The translations under genes and the position numbers were made by a program. Shown in pieces: positions 63,121 through 64,000 of a stretch of DNA of 64,000 bases. The first letter of the stretch is position 1. Each line of letters opens with the position of its first letter. The notes below the pieces were generated by a model. The model was given only the letters and a program-made list of their open reading frames with translations, did not search any database and was not told the origin of the DNA. Source of the DNA: Nymphalis io. Taxonomy: Eukaryota; Arthropoda; Insecta; Lepidoptera; Nymphalidae. Location: contig NC_065894.1 of the NCBI RefSeq assembly GCF_905147045.1, positions 6,547,501 through 6,611,500 of the forward strand. The letters run 5' to 3'.

Positions 63121-63545
63121 GTGACTTTTTTAAATAATCGTGAAGATGACAAACGACTTGACGGACTGACACTGGTGTATCATATGCTTTTATAGGCCCC
63201 ATCTGGTATCAACGTAACAGGTTAAAAGCCGAAACCGCAGCGAAGCGAACAAACGGCGCAAATATTTGTCTCTAATTAATTATATGCTTATTGCTATTTG
63301 CAGTTGAAACACCTTAACCTACAGTATTAGCGTACACTGCGTCTTATGGCCTACACTAATCTCGGGGTGAGGGCTGTTTATCGGGCACAAAATTGGAATT
63401 GAGAATCAACGGCAAAAAGACGCTCTAATTCTTGACATCAATTTACACGGTCATGATTTTTACTGTAGCTATTTTTAATTTAAATTTGTATATACTTATT
63501 TACATCCTCAATGTCAATAATACTTACGTAAATGAATACTTACTA

Positions 63546-63870
63546 CAGTAACAGTAACAGTTACAGCCTGTTAATGTCCCACTGCTGGGCTAAGGCCTCC
63601 TCTCCCTTTTGAGGAGAAGGTTTGGAGCTTATTCTACCACGCTGTTCCAATGTGGTTTGGTGGAATACACATGTGGCAGAATTTCAGTTAAATTAGACAC
63701 ATGCAGGTTTCCTCGCGATATTTTCCTTCACCGTCAAGCACGAGATGATAAACACAAATTAAGCACATGAAAATTCAGTGGTGCTTGCCCGGGTTTGAAC
63801 CCACGATCATCGGTTAAGATTCACGCTTTCTAACCACTAGGCCATCTCGACTTTATATTTCCACTAGGCC
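63546..63870 (-). mobile_element. SINE, family A, full-length with 10-bp target duplication
   Basis: On the + strand the tail comes first (CAGTAACAGTAACAGTTACAG), then GCTGGGCTAAGGCCTCCTC, the body, and the B-box and A-box complements (GGGTTTGAACCC, CCACTAGGCCATCTCG). ATACTTACTA flanks it exactly at 63536-63545 and 63871-63880. The CCACTAGGCCAT motif of the head is present twice (about 63834-63845 and 63861-63872), so the 5' end carries an extra partial head. Confidence 0.85.
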
Positions 63871-64000
63871 ATACTTACTAACTATTCTATAATTTACTAA
63901 AATATTGGTGAATAGAAAAATATTATATATTTATAATACTTTATTTTGTATTAAAAATGGCGTCATTGAAATATGGTTAAATGAATGCGCATGTAAATAA

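Overview
The window is eukaryotic, very AT-rich and gene-poor. It reads as insect DNA, most likely from a butterfly or moth. The evidence is the dispersed repeats (two families of short retroposons of a type common in Lepidoptera, one with a tRNA-like head), the gene structure with long introns, and insect-style core-promoter motifs. There is no bacterial operon, CRISPR array, rRNA gene or free-standing tRNA gene.

One intact protein gene is recognisable: a TIS11/ZFP36 (tristetraprolin) family mRNA-decay factor on the + strand. It has three coding exons, at 15530-15589, 33894-33935 and 40545-41258. All junctions are phase 0, and the predicted protein is 271 residues. It carries two tandem CCCH zinc fingers, a Ser/Pro-rich tail and a C-terminal CNOT1-binding motif. 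The 3' UTR holds UAUUUAU-type AU-rich elements, including two perfect UUAUUUAUU nonamers. These are the binding site of this protein family, so negative autoregulation is likely.

Layout: 1-14900 is intergenic with a cluster of retroposon copies and one unrecognised coding-like remnant near 9.3-9.6 kb. 14930-15529 is a candidate promoter and 5' UTR with short upstream ORFs. 15590-33893 is an 18.3-kb intron. 33894-33935 is a 42-nt microexon whose acceptor also rebuilds a 5' splice site, the signature of recursive splicing. 33936-40544 is a 6.6-kb intron with GC-richer patches and two adjacent long hairpins. 40545-41258 is the main coding exon, and the 3' UTR runs to about 42.5 kb. 42.5-62.4 kb is intergenic, with a perfect ~250-bp tandem duplication, (AT)n arrays, a hAT-like non-autonomous transposon with an 8-bp target duplication, and more retroposons. 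62.46-63.12 kb holds a decayed intronless copy of ribosomal protein L6 on the - strand. The window ends in another SINE.

The most interesting signals are (i) the microexon/ratchet point at 33894 in a 25-kb intronic span, and (ii) a set of nine near-perfect inverted repeats (arms 15-26 bp, short loops) scattered over the window, two of them side by side in intron 2 and one about 50 nt before the last acceptor. All functional statements come from reading the sequence; no alignment or expression data were available.
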